NCBI GenBank assembly: GCA_938010565.1
Contig: CALLUQ010000077.1
Coordinates: forward strand, 1-39,847
Origin: an uncultured Flavobacteriales bacterium
GTDB taxonomy: Bacteria > Bacteroidota > Bacteroidia > Flavobacteriales_D > CALLUQ01
Length of the DNA stretch: 39,847 bases
Direction: 5' to 3'
Part shown: positions 28,554 to 38,877 of the stretch, piece after piece
Layout: each line of letters starts with the position of its first letter
How positions within the stretch are numbered: position 1 is the stretch's first letter
The notes under the pieces: model-generated
Seen by the model: the letters and a program-made list of their open reading frames with translations, nothing else
What the model was told of the DNA's origin: nothing
Databases searched by the model: none
Translations under genes and position numbers: made by a program

Positions 28554-31157
28554 TTACTTTTTGTACTTCCGCCCGCCGTTTCGTTTTATAAACTTTCTCA
28601 ACTTCGCACCTTTCGCAAGCATAAGCGGCGTACACCCATCATTGTTTACTGCATTAACATTGCACCCATGATCCAGCAACATTTCGGCCAGTGAAATATG
28701 GTTTCTGTGCCGCATTGCAAAATGCAAAGCAGTATAACCATTGGTTGCCTTTGCGTTCGGATCAAGACCTGCACCCAGCAATACCTTAGCCGTTTCGACC
28801 GAGCCCGTTTTGCTGGCCATATGCAGCAACGTTTTTCCGTCGGCAGCAACGTACGAAACAGGAGCACCGGCTTTGATCAAACGGTTTAAAACGGAACCGT
28901 TCTTATACTTTATAGCTGTAATTACATGTGCTTCTTTGGTTTGATCGGCCCCGTACTTTACCAGCAGATCCAACATTGGTATATTGCCGTTTACAATGGC
29001 CGGGTGCATGCCATTCTCAGCCACAGCACCTTTTTGCAAAAGCAGCTCGGCATTTCCGATATCGTTGGCAAACGATGCGGCCTGTAGGTATTTGGCATTG
29101 GCATAGTCTACCCCATGTTCGATCAGGGTTCTGGCGGTCGTTCTTTTTTTGTTTTTTAAGGCAGGAACCAACCCGTAATTTGCATCTGCACCGGAATCCA
29201 ACAACAAGCCCACCACCTTGTCGTTTCCTTTTCCGGCCGCAGCCGCAATAAATGCAGGTTGAGTGCCATCGGCGCCACGCATCATTAAGATTTCTACAAC
29301 AGGCGTTTGATGGGCATAAATGGCCGGTTCCATTCCGGGGTTGGCATCCGCCCCCCCGTCAAGCAACAACCGAACAATTTCGGTATTGCCCCTTCCGGCT
29401 GCAGTTGCCATGTACTCCGGCTGGTTTACCTGTGCACCATAGGCAACCAGCTGCCGAACCACAACCGTGTGGTTGTTTTGAATCGCCGGGCCCATGCCTG
29501 CGTTGGGGTTGGCTTCGTACGACAATAGCAGATCCACCATATCGGGCCAGCCATATCCGCTCATTTCGGCCAACACCAGGTTAGGGTCGGCACCGTTGGC
29601 TAGTGCAATGGCAGCCAGGTTGTTTTTTTTCTCTCTTGCAGCAATTGCCAACGCCTCGTTGGCATTGCCACCATAATGCGCCAACGTAACATCCAACAAC
29701 TGCTCGTGGTTTTTTTGAACCGCATACGGTATCACTTTTAACGGCTGGGCTCCTTGTTGCAAGCACATTTGAACAATATGAGCACGGTTTTTTGAGATGG
29801 CCATATCGATCGCTTTTTCGGCGTCTGTTCCATTGGCGAGTGCCATTTGTACGATCTCATCATTGTTTTTGAGCATGGCAATGTCGAAAGGTCGGTTGTT
29901 TTTACACCGGGCACCCTTTTCGATCAATGTTTTGAAAATGATAACGTTGTTTTGGTTGGCAGCCTCTTCCAACCCATTGCCCGGATCGGCATACCGGTTC
30001 AACAATGCGGTAACCATAGCGATATTATTGGCTTTGATCGCCGCGTTTAATGGGTTTCCGTCGTTGGCATCTGCTCCCCGATCAAGCAATATCTGAGCAC
30101 TGGCAATGTCGTTTTGTTCCACTGCAACCACCAATACCGTTTTTCCGGCATTGTTTTTCAAAGAAAGGTCGGCGCCTTTATCAAGCAAAAGCTGTGTTAC
30201 GTATGTTTTTCGGGTTCTTACGCCATCAAAAAGGGGAGTTTCTCCTTTGTTGTTTTTAGCATTTATATCGATGCCTTCATCGAAAAGCTTAACCATTTCG
30301 GAAGTATTTCCGGCCCGGGCTGCTTTATGCAGGTCAGTATCGCCATTGGGGTCGGCTGTTTTGGGATGATCCGTAGCGGAACGGTTGATCTGTTGTTCTT
30401 TTCCGGCCGCAGCAGAATACCAGAGCGTACCGTCGTTTTTCAGCACATAAAGCCTCGAATTTACTTTTCCGGAAGTCGCCATTTTGCCCGTAAATCCAGT
30501 TTTTTGTAAGGAAGTACCATGGATGCGATAAAGCATCGGTTCACCAGTAGAGGTGCGGTTCGAAGAAACCAGATATACCTGCCCGTCGCCACCCCGTTTA
30601 AGGCCGGACCCTCTGGCATTTGAAACGACTTTTGAAGCTCCTTTGATGTACGACCAGACAGTACCGTCGGGCCGGATATAGTAAATGGTTCCGTTGTTCG
30701 CAACAGCAACCGCTTTTGCCTGATGGTTCAAACCTGAAACGCGCAACCATTTACCGGAAGAGAAAAAATAGATCTTCCGGTCGGTTTTGTTGACCATATA
30801 ATACCGGCCATCGGTACCGCTGGTCGAAACATCGATGGCTTTACCGTTGATGCCTGACCATTGTGTACCGTTCCACTGGAAAATGCTTCCTTGATGGTCG
30901 CGAACCAGCAAACGGGTATTGCCGTTGGGGTTGTATTCCACATCCACCAGGCCAATTTTTGGGCTCAGACGCGACCAAACGCCGGTTTGGTATTGAAAAA
31001 TCCCTTCTCCGGTTGGGGTTTTTCCGGCAACCACCAAAGCAGACGTAGCAGGGTTGAAACAAAGATCGTGAATTACGTAAGGTGCTTGCACCGTTTGAGC
31101 CTGTGTACTCAAAGCACAACAAAAGAATAAAGAAAAAAGCCAGGTAGATGTTTTCAT
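28554..31157 (-). CDS. Secreted protein with N-terminal tectonin-like beta-propeller repeats and C-terminal ankyrin repeats
   Basis: Signal peptide MKTSTWLFSLFFCCALSTQAQT; propeller-like repeats (GSIFQWNGTQWSGINGKAIDVSTSGTDGRYYMVN..; GTIYYIRPDGTVWSYIKG); ankyrin repeats (GDTDLHKAARAGNTSEMVKLFDEGIDINAKNNKGETPLFDG; NGYTALHFAMRHRNHISLAEMLLDHGCNVNAVNNDGCTPLMLAK). Confidence 0.9.
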   Translation of the reverse strand: MKTSTWLFSLFFCCALSTQAQTVQAPYVIHDLCFNPATSALVVAGKTPTGEGIFQYQTGVWSRLSPKIGLVDVEYNPNGNTRLLVRDHQGSIFQWNGTQWSGINGKAIDVSTSGTDGRYYMVNKTDRKIYFFSSGKWLRVSGLNHQAKAVAVANNGTIYYIRPDGTVWSYIKGASKVVSNARGSGLKRGGDGQVYLVSSNRTSTGEPMLYRIHGTSLQKTGFTGKMATSGKVNSRLYVLKNDGTLWYSAAAGKEQQINRSATDHPKTADPNGDTDLHKAARAGNTSEMVKLFDEGIDINAKNNKGETPLFDGVRTRKTYVTQLLLDKGADLSLKNNAGKTVLVVAVEQNDIASAQILLDRGADANDGNPLNAAIKANNIAMVTALLNRYADPGNGLEEAANQNNVIIFKTLIEKGARCKNNRPFDIAMLKNNDEIVQMALANGTDAEKAIDMAISKNRAHIVQMCLQQGAQPLKVIPYAVQKNHEQLLDVTLAHYGGNANEALAIAAREKKNNLAAIALANGADPNLVLAEMSGYGWPDMVDLLLSYEANPNAGMGPAIQNNHTVVVRQLVAYGAQVNQPEYMATAAGRGNTEIVRLLLDGGADANPGMEPAIYAHQTPVVEILMMRGADGTQPAFIAAAAGKGNDKVVGLLLDSGADANYGLVPALKNKKRTTARTLIEHGVDYANAKYLQAASFANDIGNAELLLQKGAVAENGMHPAIVNGNIPMLDLLVKYGADQTKEAHVITAIKYKNGSVLNRLIKAGAPVSYVAADGKTLLHMASKTGSVETAKVLLGAGLDPNAKATNGYTALHFAMRHRNHISLAEMLLDHGCNVNAVNNDGCTPLMLAKGAKLRKFIKRNGGRKYKK

Positions 31158-31379
31158 AGAGGTTTAGTTGAACTCAAAAATAGGCAAAAATAGGCCGGAA
31201 AAAACAGCCTGTACACCCTCAAGCAAACCCTGTGCCACCGGTGGCTTCGGCACAAGTTGATGGGTTAACGATATATTTACAGGCCGTATCCTTCGGAGGA
31301 AAAAGATGAAAGGAGTGAAAAGAGATGCAAAAGAAACATTTTTGTTCTTACGGTTTTATGTTTATAACCCCCCATTTTA

Positions 31380-32438
31380 ATGATTGAGGTAGATGCCATT
31401 ATCATAGGGCAGGGCCTGGCAGGTTCGGCGGTTGCGGCAACCTGGCTGCGTTATCATAAAAAGATCATTGTTATCGATAACCACCGTCCCGACAGTGCAT
31501 CCGGGGTGGCTACCGGGTTGTGGAACCCTGTGGCATTCCGTTCCACCGGAATGGCATGGAAAGCACCTGTTTTTTTCCCTTTTGCGCAAACGTTTTATCA
31601 AAAACTAGAAATCGAACTGGGCGAAACATTCTGGCACAAAACAGGCATTCTGCGGATGTTCATGTCAGAAAAAGAAGCCCGAAAGTGGGAAAAAAGATCA
31701 ACGAAAGAACCTTTTCGTAAATGGATGAGTGAAATGCGGCCTGATATGACCCACCTATCCGTCAAAGCTCCGAATGGATCCGGCTTTTTGGGCCATGCCG
31801 GCTATATGGAAACGTCAAAATACATCGATGCTTTCCGAAAAAAACTGCATGAAATCGGATGTTTGATCCATGCTGATCTCGATTATGAAGCGATAAAAAC
31901 AGTGGGAGATCAGCAGGTGCAATATCAAAATTATACCGCACCGCATGTTATTTTTTGCGAAGGCCCCCAGGTGAAACATAACCCTTGGTTTAAGAACTTA
32001 CCCTTTCGGGCGAAAAAAGGGGAGATCCTAACACTGGAAAACCCGGGAGTAGAACTGCCGTGTATTCTCAGCAAAGGTGCTTTTCTTTTGCCGCATGCAG
32101 ATGGAACCTTGCGCTTAGGTGCGACTTATAATTGGAATGAAGAGGATACCCAACCTACCCAATGGGCAGTGGAACAGTTGTTTGAAAAACTAGCACAATT
32201 CTTTCCGCTTGAAGCTAAAGTGGTCCGACATCAGGCCGGTTTGCGGCCTACTACTATGGATAAAAAACCCATCATTGGAGCACATCCGGATCATCCGGCA
32301 TTGATCGTTTTTAACGGAATGGGTTCGCGGGGCGTAACCCAATCCCCTTGGTTGGCGCAGCATTTGTTCGAATACGTGTACAAGCATCGGGACCTGGATA
32401 CCGAGGTAGCCGTTGACCGGTACGCAGATCATTTTTAA
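31380..32438 (+). CDS. FAD-dependent oxidoreductase (DAO family)
   Basis: VDAIIIGQGLAGSAVAATWLRYHKKIIVIDN Rossmann; C-terminal GLRPTTMDKKPIIGAHPDHPALIVFNGMGSRGVTQSPWLA. Confidence 0.9.
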   Translation: MIEVDAIIIGQGLAGSAVAATWLRYHKKIIVIDNHRPDSASGVATGLWNPVAFRSTGMAWKAPVFFPFAQTFYQKLEIELGETFWHKTGILRMFMSEKEARKWEKRSTKEPFRKWMSEMRPDMTHLSVKAPNGSGFLGHAGYMETSKYIDAFRKKLHEIGCLIHADLDYEAIKTVGDQQVQYQNYTAPHVIFCEGPQVKHNPWFKNLPFRAKKGEILTLENPGVELPCILSKGAFLLPHADGTLRLGATYNWNEEDTQPTQWAVEQLFEKLAQFFPLEAKVVRHQAGLRPTTMDKKPIIGAHPDHPALIVFNGMGSRGVTQSPWLAQHLFEYVYKHRDLDTEVAVDRYADHF

Positions 32439-32833
32439 TTAACGGCCAATACCGGCACTTACCCGGTATCAATTGGAATATACGTAACGGGATAAAAAAG
32501 ATCCCCATTGAGATGGGCAACAAAAACGAAGTGTGTTGGATCCGGGACCGCTTCAATTCCGGCGAAATCACGGATATTCAACGCTATCCGGATGCCACAC
32601 CCGAGGCCAGCTATGGCGTTGATGCAACACCAGCCAAGTGGGGGTCGGGCTGGTTGCAGAATGCGGAGTTTGTGCTGGAAATGAGGTTTTTATGTTGTGA
32701 TCCCCCTCTTGGTTTTCAGGCCTCTGCCAATTCCTAACCTCACAAAATTTTGTTCTATCGCGCAATAAAAACTTTGGATTCAAAAAAAATACAATTATGT
32801 TTGTTTAAACAAATATTGTCCGAACAAAATTTA

Positions 32834-33394
32834 ATGGCTATGAAAAAAGTATTGGCATTTTCAGGAAGCAACAGCTCCGCATCCATCAACCAGAAGTTGA
32901 TTCGTTTTGCAGCAGAAAAAGTGCAAAAAGCCGAAGTAACCGTGGTAGATCTGCGCGATTACAACGCCCCTATTTACAGCATGGACCTTGAAACCGAAAG
33001 CGGCATTGCCGAACCGGTTAAAAATTTGCTTGAAACCATGAGCGGTTACGATGGGTTTCTCATTTCATCCCCGGAGCACAATGGGTCAACCCCTGCCTTT
33101 TTCAAAAACATCATCGACTGGCTTTCTCGTGCTGATCGTCGCTTTTTTAATGGCAAACCAATCATGGTTATGGGAGCTTCGCCCGGCGGAAGCGGTGCGG
33201 GAAGTGCCCGGGCGCAGGTTTCGAAAATGTTTGGGCATTTTGGCGGAAAGGTTGTAGCAGAGTTTGGCCTGGCTAATTTTCATAAACACCTGGCTGAAAA
33301 CGATGAACTTTCCATTACCGATGCAGATACCCGTGCAGCTTTGGATGCCGCATTAAAAAACTTTGAAGCTGCTCTGACGACCGTTGAGGCTTAA
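32834..33394 (+). CDS. NADPH-dependent FMN reductase family protein
   Basis: MKKVLAFSGSNSSASINQKLIRFA, YDGFLISSPEHNGSTPAFFKNIIDWLSR, KPIMVMGASPGGSGAGSARAQ. ORF opens at 32750; ATG at 32834 is the likely start. Confidence 0.92.
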   Translation: MAMKKVLAFSGSNSSASINQKLIRFAAEKVQKAEVTVVDLRDYNAPIYSMDLETESGIAEPVKNLLETMSGYDGFLISSPEHNGSTPAFFKNIIDWLSRADRRFFNGKPIMVMGASPGGSGAGSARAQVSKMFGHFGGKVVAEFGLANFHKHLAENDELSITDADTRAALDAALKNFEAALTTVEA

Positions 33395-33486
33395 GGTTTG
33401 AAATGTGTTATGAGAACCGAATGGAAGATCCCTTGCGATTCTCAGACTAAAATTTGTACCTTCCATTTTCCGAAACACCCGACATT

Positions 33487-33900
33487 ATGGCGAAAAAAAC
33501 GATAAAAGAATATGCTAAAGGGGATCTCACTGTTCTTTGGGAACCAAAAACCTGCATTCATGCCGCACTATGTGTAAAAAACCTGGGCGAAGTTTTCAAT
33601 CCCAAAGCCAGCCCTTGGGTCAACATGGATGGTGCTTCGCTTGATCGGATCCGGAAACAAGTACATGCATGTCCTTCCGGGGCTTTATCCATCAAAGGCG
33701 AAACGGCTTCCGTACCATCGGCAACCCGTGTGCAGGTGAGGCCTGACGGACCCGTACTGATCCATGGAGATCTTATCGTTGAAAACGCGGACGGTAGCCA
33801 GGTGAACAAAGGTCCGGTTACGGCTTTGTGCCGGTGTGGTGCTTCTGCAAACAAGCCGTATTGCGACGGCGCTCACGCTAAGACCGGTTTTCAGGCTTAG
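33487..33900 (+). CDS. Fused mono-cluster 4Fe-4S (Fer4_19-like) and CDGSH iron-sulfur protein
   Basis: WEPKTCIHAALCVKNLGEVFNPKASPWV..VHACPSGALS; CRCGASANKPYCDGAH matches C-x-C-x2-S-x3-P-x-C-D-G-x-H. Confidence 0.92.
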   Translation: MAKKTIKEYAKGDLTVLWEPKTCIHAALCVKNLGEVFNPKASPWVNMDGASLDRIRKQVHACPSGALSIKGETASVPSATRVQVRPDGPVLIHGDLIVENADGSQVNKGPVTALCRCGASANKPYCDGAHAKTGFQA

Positions 33901-34229
33901 CCCTTTGGGAGGCAGCTCCATAAGGTACCCGTAACAAGGCCTGACATCTACGGTACTCCGGAGATGGCGTATGAAATAAAACGTTTGGGAGGAAACCGCT
34001 CTGCCGGAGTTCCGGCTGCTGGTTATGGCCGGTCATGAAAATGGGATCATTGCCTTTGGCTCTTTGTTGAAAGAACGATTGGAATGATCGTTGAAAAAAT
34101 GGTGGTAAACACCCCAGCACGTATAAATAAAATGCTGATAATCAAACATAAATAGATGACATCTACTGAGGTTGTAGCACTTGTTGCGATGTTCCGTATT
34201 TGTTCATGATCTAAAAACTCCGGTACTCC

Positions 34230-34763
34230 ATGAAAAAGGTGCTTTTGCTCTCATGCTTCTTTATATCCGTTGGTTTTAACCTCACTTCCTGTAACAACGA
34301 TCCCGAAACACCTGCTGAAAACACCATGGATCTTGAGGGTTATGTACCCTTTGATATGAGCGGATCCGGTCTGAATATCACACTTATGGTACCGGGAAAA
34401 GGTAAAACCGGGGTAGAGCCAAGTTCTGCAACTCATGAAAATCAACTGACATACACCGTAAATGCCGGACCTTATTTTTCCCTTGTATTCCAAGATGAGG
34501 AACCGGACCTGGAATTGTTTAAAACAGATCTGTCTGGCGATCTCACGTTTTCAAATACCATTATTTCTGAAAAAGAGGGTGTTATCGTTTACAGATCCAA
34601 GGCGAAAGACATCGACCGTTTTTATTATCATTTTCGGATGGTGAAAGAGATTGACGGCATGCAATATGTGGTTTACGACAACAAGTTCGGAGAATACACC
34701 GAAGAACACATTGAAGAAATGATCAAATCGATCAGTACCATTCAGGTGCAACAGCCTCTGTAA
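34230..34763 (+). CDS. Hypothetical lipoprotein
   Basis: MKKVLLLSCFFISVGFNLTSCNND (lipobox LTSC). Confidence 0.75.
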   Translation: MKKVLLLSCFFISVGFNLTSCNNDPETPAENTMDLEGYVPFDMSGSGLNITLMVPGKGKTGVEPSSATHENQLTYTVNAGPYFSLVFQDEEPDLELFKTDLSGDLTFSNTIISEKEGVIVYRSKAKDIDRFYYHFRMVKEIDGMQYVVYDNKFGEYTEEHIEEMIKSISTIQVQQPL

Positions 34764-34812
34764 GGTTTTTTGTTGCCATTCGATCATCGGGGGGTGCATT
34801 TTTTATCCTTTT

Positions 34813-35388
34813 TCAGGGCTTTTTTCGCTTGATTTTTTCTTCTAATTGACGCAGTTCTTCTGCATCTAACCGGTCCGCTTCTTTGGCTTCTACGGTTTTT
34901 CGTCTTTGATCAAAGGCAGCATAGATTTTACGTGTCCGGGCTTCCATTTGTGTTTGTGTTATGCTTCTGGCATCTTGTAGCACTTTCTTATCCTGAAAGG
35001 TGAGGGTTTTTGAGTCGTTCATCGTCCATAACAAAACCCTTCACCATGTAGGATTTTAGGTTTTTATTGACCCAAACCCGGAGCGGTGTGCCACGCTTAC
35101 TTCTGGTCCTAAAACCGACAGCCAGAACCATGTCCGGCGAGTAAAAGAGGACCTCATATTCTTTGCCATCAGTGGCAGTTGTAAAGGGTTTCTTTACAAC
35201 TGAAACCTCGTTTAATTCCCCTTCTTTCAGTATGTTGTTTATATGTTGATCGATGTTTTGTTTGGAGGTGGTAAAAGTTCTGCGAGTTCATTTTGATTCA
35301 TTCAAACAGAGCCACCTTTGGCCATCAGACGCACGGCTGCTTTGCCGTCATCGGTGTTGTAAATGAGGATGTTTTTTTCGTGATCCAT
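34813..35388 (-). pseudogene. RhuM-family (virulence protein RhuM) pseudogene with internal deletion, premature stop and frameshifts
   Basis: Stitched minus-strand reading: MDHEKNILIYNTDDGKAAVRLMAKGGSV* / MNQNELAELF / TTSKQNIDQHINNILKEGELNEVSVVKKPFTTATDGKEYEVLFYSPDMVLAVGFRTRSKRGTPLRVWVNKNLKSYMVKGFVMDDERL / KTLTFQDKKVLQDARSITQTQMEARTRKIYAAFDQRRK..., the RhuM N- and C-terminal regions without the middle. Confidence 0.85.
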
Positions 35389-35489
35389 TCGTTCGGTACG
35401 TTTTTAATTCCGTCATGTGTTTTTTCTTCCAAAGCCAAAGCATCCGCCCTGATTGCTTTTAATGAGCGTAGTGGCTTGTACCCATAGAA
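35381..35489 (-). pseudogene. Possible C-terminal relic of a type I restriction-modification M subunit (HsdM)
   Basis: Minus-strand FYGYKPLRSLKAIRADALALEEKTHDGIKN resembles the FYxYxPxRxLxxIxADIxALExET motif seen at HsdM C-termini; immediately upstream of the RhuM relic. Confidence 0.4.
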
Positions 35490-35746
35490 ATCGGGTAAAG
35501 TTTGATTTCATACCTGTGAGGGTCTTGGGCTCATCTATCCGGGCATCCGCTTGCCGTTCAAAAACACTTTGATTTTTTCTTATCATAAGGGGCTTTTAAC
35601 CGTTCTTGTTCTCTATCGGATCTCAAATTTAAAACGGCGAATCTTGTATTCTTAGCCTTTTTGCCCTTGACTGAAAAAGCCAACCATTGGGAGATAAAAA
35701 ATATCTTATGGTTGATATTGATTATTTTAGCGCAAATTTTTTGATC

Positions 35747-36403
35747 ATGAAATGGATGGTTTTCGCCCTCTTTTCCTTTGGGCTATTTGCTTGTTCCGAA
35801 GAACCGGCTCCCACAGCACTCACCGGAACAAGAATTGCTCCGGAAACCCATACTGCTTTTGAAGATAAAGTAGCCGAACACCGCCTGCATCAGCAACAGC
35901 TTTTTCGGGATTCGGTGCATTCTCCACTTCTGGCAAAAGACCGCAAAAACTTCACAGGGATCGATTATTGGTCGCCCAATGCCCGTTACTGTGTACAAGG
36001 GGTTTTCACAAAAAGCACCCATCCGGATACTTTTGAAATGGAAACGACTACCGATCGTCGGCCTGTTTATGTGGTGTATGGCTCGGTTGTGTTTGAACTG
36101 AACGGGCGGGCCTTGGTTTTGCAGCTTTATCAACGGTTAAAATATGCACAGTCGGCAGACCACAGCAGCTCTTTATTCCTGCCTTTTACAGATGCCACCA
36201 ATGGCCATGCCAGCTATGGCGGAGGGCGTTACCTCGATGTGCCCGTTCCGGCCAACGATGGCGATGAAATGGAAATCGATTTCAACTTGGCTTACAATCC
36301 GTATTGCGCCTATAACCCCCAATATTCCTGTCCGGTTCCTCCTGCCGCCAACCGCCTGGAAGTAGCGATAAAAGCGGGTGCAAAAGCGTGGACATATCGT
36401 TGA
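35747..36403 (+). CDS. DUF1684-family lipoprotein
   Basis: MKWMVFALFSFGLFACSEE lipobox; RRPVYVVYGSVVFELNGRALVLQLYQ, LFLPFTDATNGHASYGGGRYLDVP, DFNLAYNPYCAYNPQYSCPVPPAANRLEVAIKAG. Confidence 0.9.
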   Translation: MKWMVFALFSFGLFACSEEPAPTALTGTRIAPETHTAFEDKVAEHRLHQQQLFRDSVHSPLLAKDRKNFTGIDYWSPNARYCVQGVFTKSTHPDTFEMETTTDRRPVYVVYGSVVFELNGRALVLQLYQRLKYAQSADHSSSLFLPFTDATNGHASYGGGRYLDVPVPANDGDEMEIDFNLAYNPYCAYNPQYSCPVPPAANRLEVAIKAGAKAWTYR

Positions 36404-36938
36404 GGTAAGCTTCGGAGTTAAAAGAAAAGCCAAAAAAAGCAAGCACCGGCATTTTTAACCGTTTGTTTTATTCTTCCAAAGAAGGTATTCACAATCAGGG
36501 GATTACAGGTGGCCGCGATTTTCGTGGTTTTTATCTGGATGGAACAAATGGTTGGAAAAAATGTAAAAAGCTACGTTGGTTAGTCATAAAAAACATTTTT
36601 TCGTTTTTTTATGCATTAAAACCCATTCAATATGTTCCCCCACTCAACCGTAACTCCGGTAGATTGGAAAATCCGGCCAATCAAGGAAAAGGAAGATCCA
36701 AAGGCTGTTTTCTTTTGGTCGTCTGGTAACGGTTGCGTTTAAGGGAAAGACTAAGCAACTCGTTATCCGCAATGCGGATGCGGTCTTCCCTTTTTTGCAG
36801 TTCGGGATTATTTATTTGACCGCCATTGGCAAATCGAATGCATTTGTGCCTGCGGAAATACAATCAAATTCGCAATGCTTGCCTCAAAAAAACTCCACCA
36901 CCGGCCCGGAACGGTTGTAAAACAGTGAAATGCCCGGT

Positions 36939-37472
36939 TTAATTGGTGAAACGATCATCTACCTCCATAACATGCCCACAGGTAGAACACGTTCTTTTTT
37001 CTTTGGAGTTGTAAAACGCTTTAAAGCGGGGCAAGAAATCGTTTTCAATGTTCGTGAGTTTAAAATAAGTTTCGTGCAATTTGCTGTTGCATTGATCGCA
37101 ATACCATAATAAACCATCTTGCATTTCGGTACCTTCACGAATGCGTTCGATTACCAGTCCGATCGTGTTTTCACCACGCATGGGTGAGTGGGGAACTTTC
37201 CCTGGCAACAGAAACATTTCGCCTTCTTTTATGGGCACATCTACCGCTTTTCCATCTTCCTGGATCCGTACGTTCATGTCGCCTTCCAATTGGTAGAATA
37301 ACTCTTCCGATTCGTTGTAGTGGTAATCTTTTCTGGAGTTGGGGCCTCCCACTACCATTACAAAGTAGTCGCCGCTTTGCGTATAAAGGTTTTTGTTACC
37401 TACCGGAGGTTTTAGCAGATCCCGATTTTCATCGATCCACTTCTGAATGTTAAAAGGGCGTTGTATGGCCAT
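36939..37472 (-). CDS. 3-hydroxyanthranilate 3,4-dioxygenase
   Basis: RPFNIQKWIDENRDLLKPPVGNKNLY, VVGGPNSRKDYHYNESEELFYQLEGDM, EMFLLPGKVPHSPMR, CDQCNSKLHE..CSTCGH second metal site. ORF opens at 37496. Confidence 0.95.
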   Translation of the reverse strand: MAIQRPFNIQKWIDENRDLLKPPVGNKNLYTQSGDYFVMVVGGPNSRKDYHYNESEELFYQLEGDMNVRIQEDGKAVDVPIKEGEMFLLPGKVPHSPMRGENTIGLVIERIREGTEMQDGLLWYCDQCNSKLHETYFKLTNIENDFLPRFKAFYNSKEKRTCSTCGHVMEVDDRFTN

Positions 37473-38490
37473 CTTTGAAAAATTTAAATGATGCATCTAA
37501 AGTAAAAAGAGATTGGAGAAAAATAAAATCTCCGGATGAAAATCAGGATTTAAACCTGTTGGGTCAAAAGCCTATTGTTTTTCAGGCCGCTATTTTTCGC
37601 CATTAGAATCATTTGATGATGCTCGTTTATAATGCTCCGCACTGTGGTCTTGTTTGAGTACAATAAGTTTTCAGTTGGAGCCATTGCAAACCCGGGTTCG
37701 GTGCTAAAAACGCCATTGCTTGGTCAGATGCAGCTGGTTTGTGTCTGTTGGCCAGCTTCTTTCGGGAAAACAATCATGCAATTAAAGCAGCAAGGCACTT
37801 GGACCCAATGTGCAGACCTTCTGTTCCGCGCTGATTTCCGAAGATTTGTATCCATTTTGCACGGATGCGGTTGGATGTTATTCGGTTTGCAGACTGGTTG
37901 GCTCCATGCAAAGCAAGGTGCAGACAAATGCCTGTTTCATCCGGAGTAAGTTTCAAGCAACTTTTTGTTCGTATGGAGCACTGCCTGTTTTTTTTCTGCC
38001 TGATTGTATCCGGTAAGGGGCAACCACAGGCATTTTAACCGTAAATATCGGAGAACGAGCTTACGGGCTGTTCATTCCATAACATAAACAGGTGTTATAC
38101 GTATAAACACGCATTTATTAAAAATACGCTTTTTTACCCTTGCATTAAAGATTAATTATTACTTCATTTGTTGCATAACTACAAGCAAATCCATTTATAA
38201 TGCAAACACAAAATCCCTAAATCCATTTATGCAGAGATAACGGACCAGATCTCCTTTTTGCCGTGTTTATAAAGTTTTCGATTTTACAGCGATGCAATAA
38301 GCCGGCAATGTTAAGTGCCTGTGGGTGGCTCTTTAAATAATTTGAATTGTTTTTTCATGCAAAATGCTTGCTTTTTCCTATCTATTGATAGCATAAACGT
38401 TGCTTGGCGTTAAAAGGCATTGAAGTAGACGCATTAGCCACCCGGGTATCCAATTGCACCAAAGCACAAATTAAATTATTGATTTACATT

Positions 38491-38509
38491 TTGTTGATCA
38501 ACAATTGTT
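38491..38509. repeat. Overlapping palindromes TTGTTGATCAACAA and AACAATTGTT
   Basis: Read directly; both self-complementary. Confidence 0.6.
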
Positions 38510-38877
38510 CGGCTGCAACATTATATAGAACATAAAATAATACTCTACAACGGATGAAAAATTTACTACAAACACAAAACCCTCGTGAGGTGATCATCAT
38601 TGTTAGCACTTTAGCCATTGAAAATCAGTCCTAAACCCAGTTGCTGAATTGAGAAGCATTTTGCCCGGGTGATTCGGTTAAGATCAGAATAACGGTAAAT
38701 GGAAAACCTCCTTATTCCACATCTTCGGAATGGAAAGCTTCAGGAAGATCGGAATATCCATGCCCCCTGCCGTATATTCACCGATACATTCCGCTTATCC
38801 GTTTTTCACCCGGGGAATGCCGCGATAATTGTATTTTAGGGGCCAATTTTATGGTTCCGGATTTAATTTTAACGGTT

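Noticed and set aside
28360-28635. 91-aa minus-strand ORF downstream of the ankyrin gene
   Set aside because: Composition irregular, overlaps the ankyrin 3' end, no motif.
32513-32737. 74-aa ORF between the FAD oxidoreductase and FMN reductase
   Set aside because: Possibly a gene fragment (NWNIRNGIKKIPIEMGNKNEVCWIRDRF) but no family recognised and no good start context; not called as a gene.
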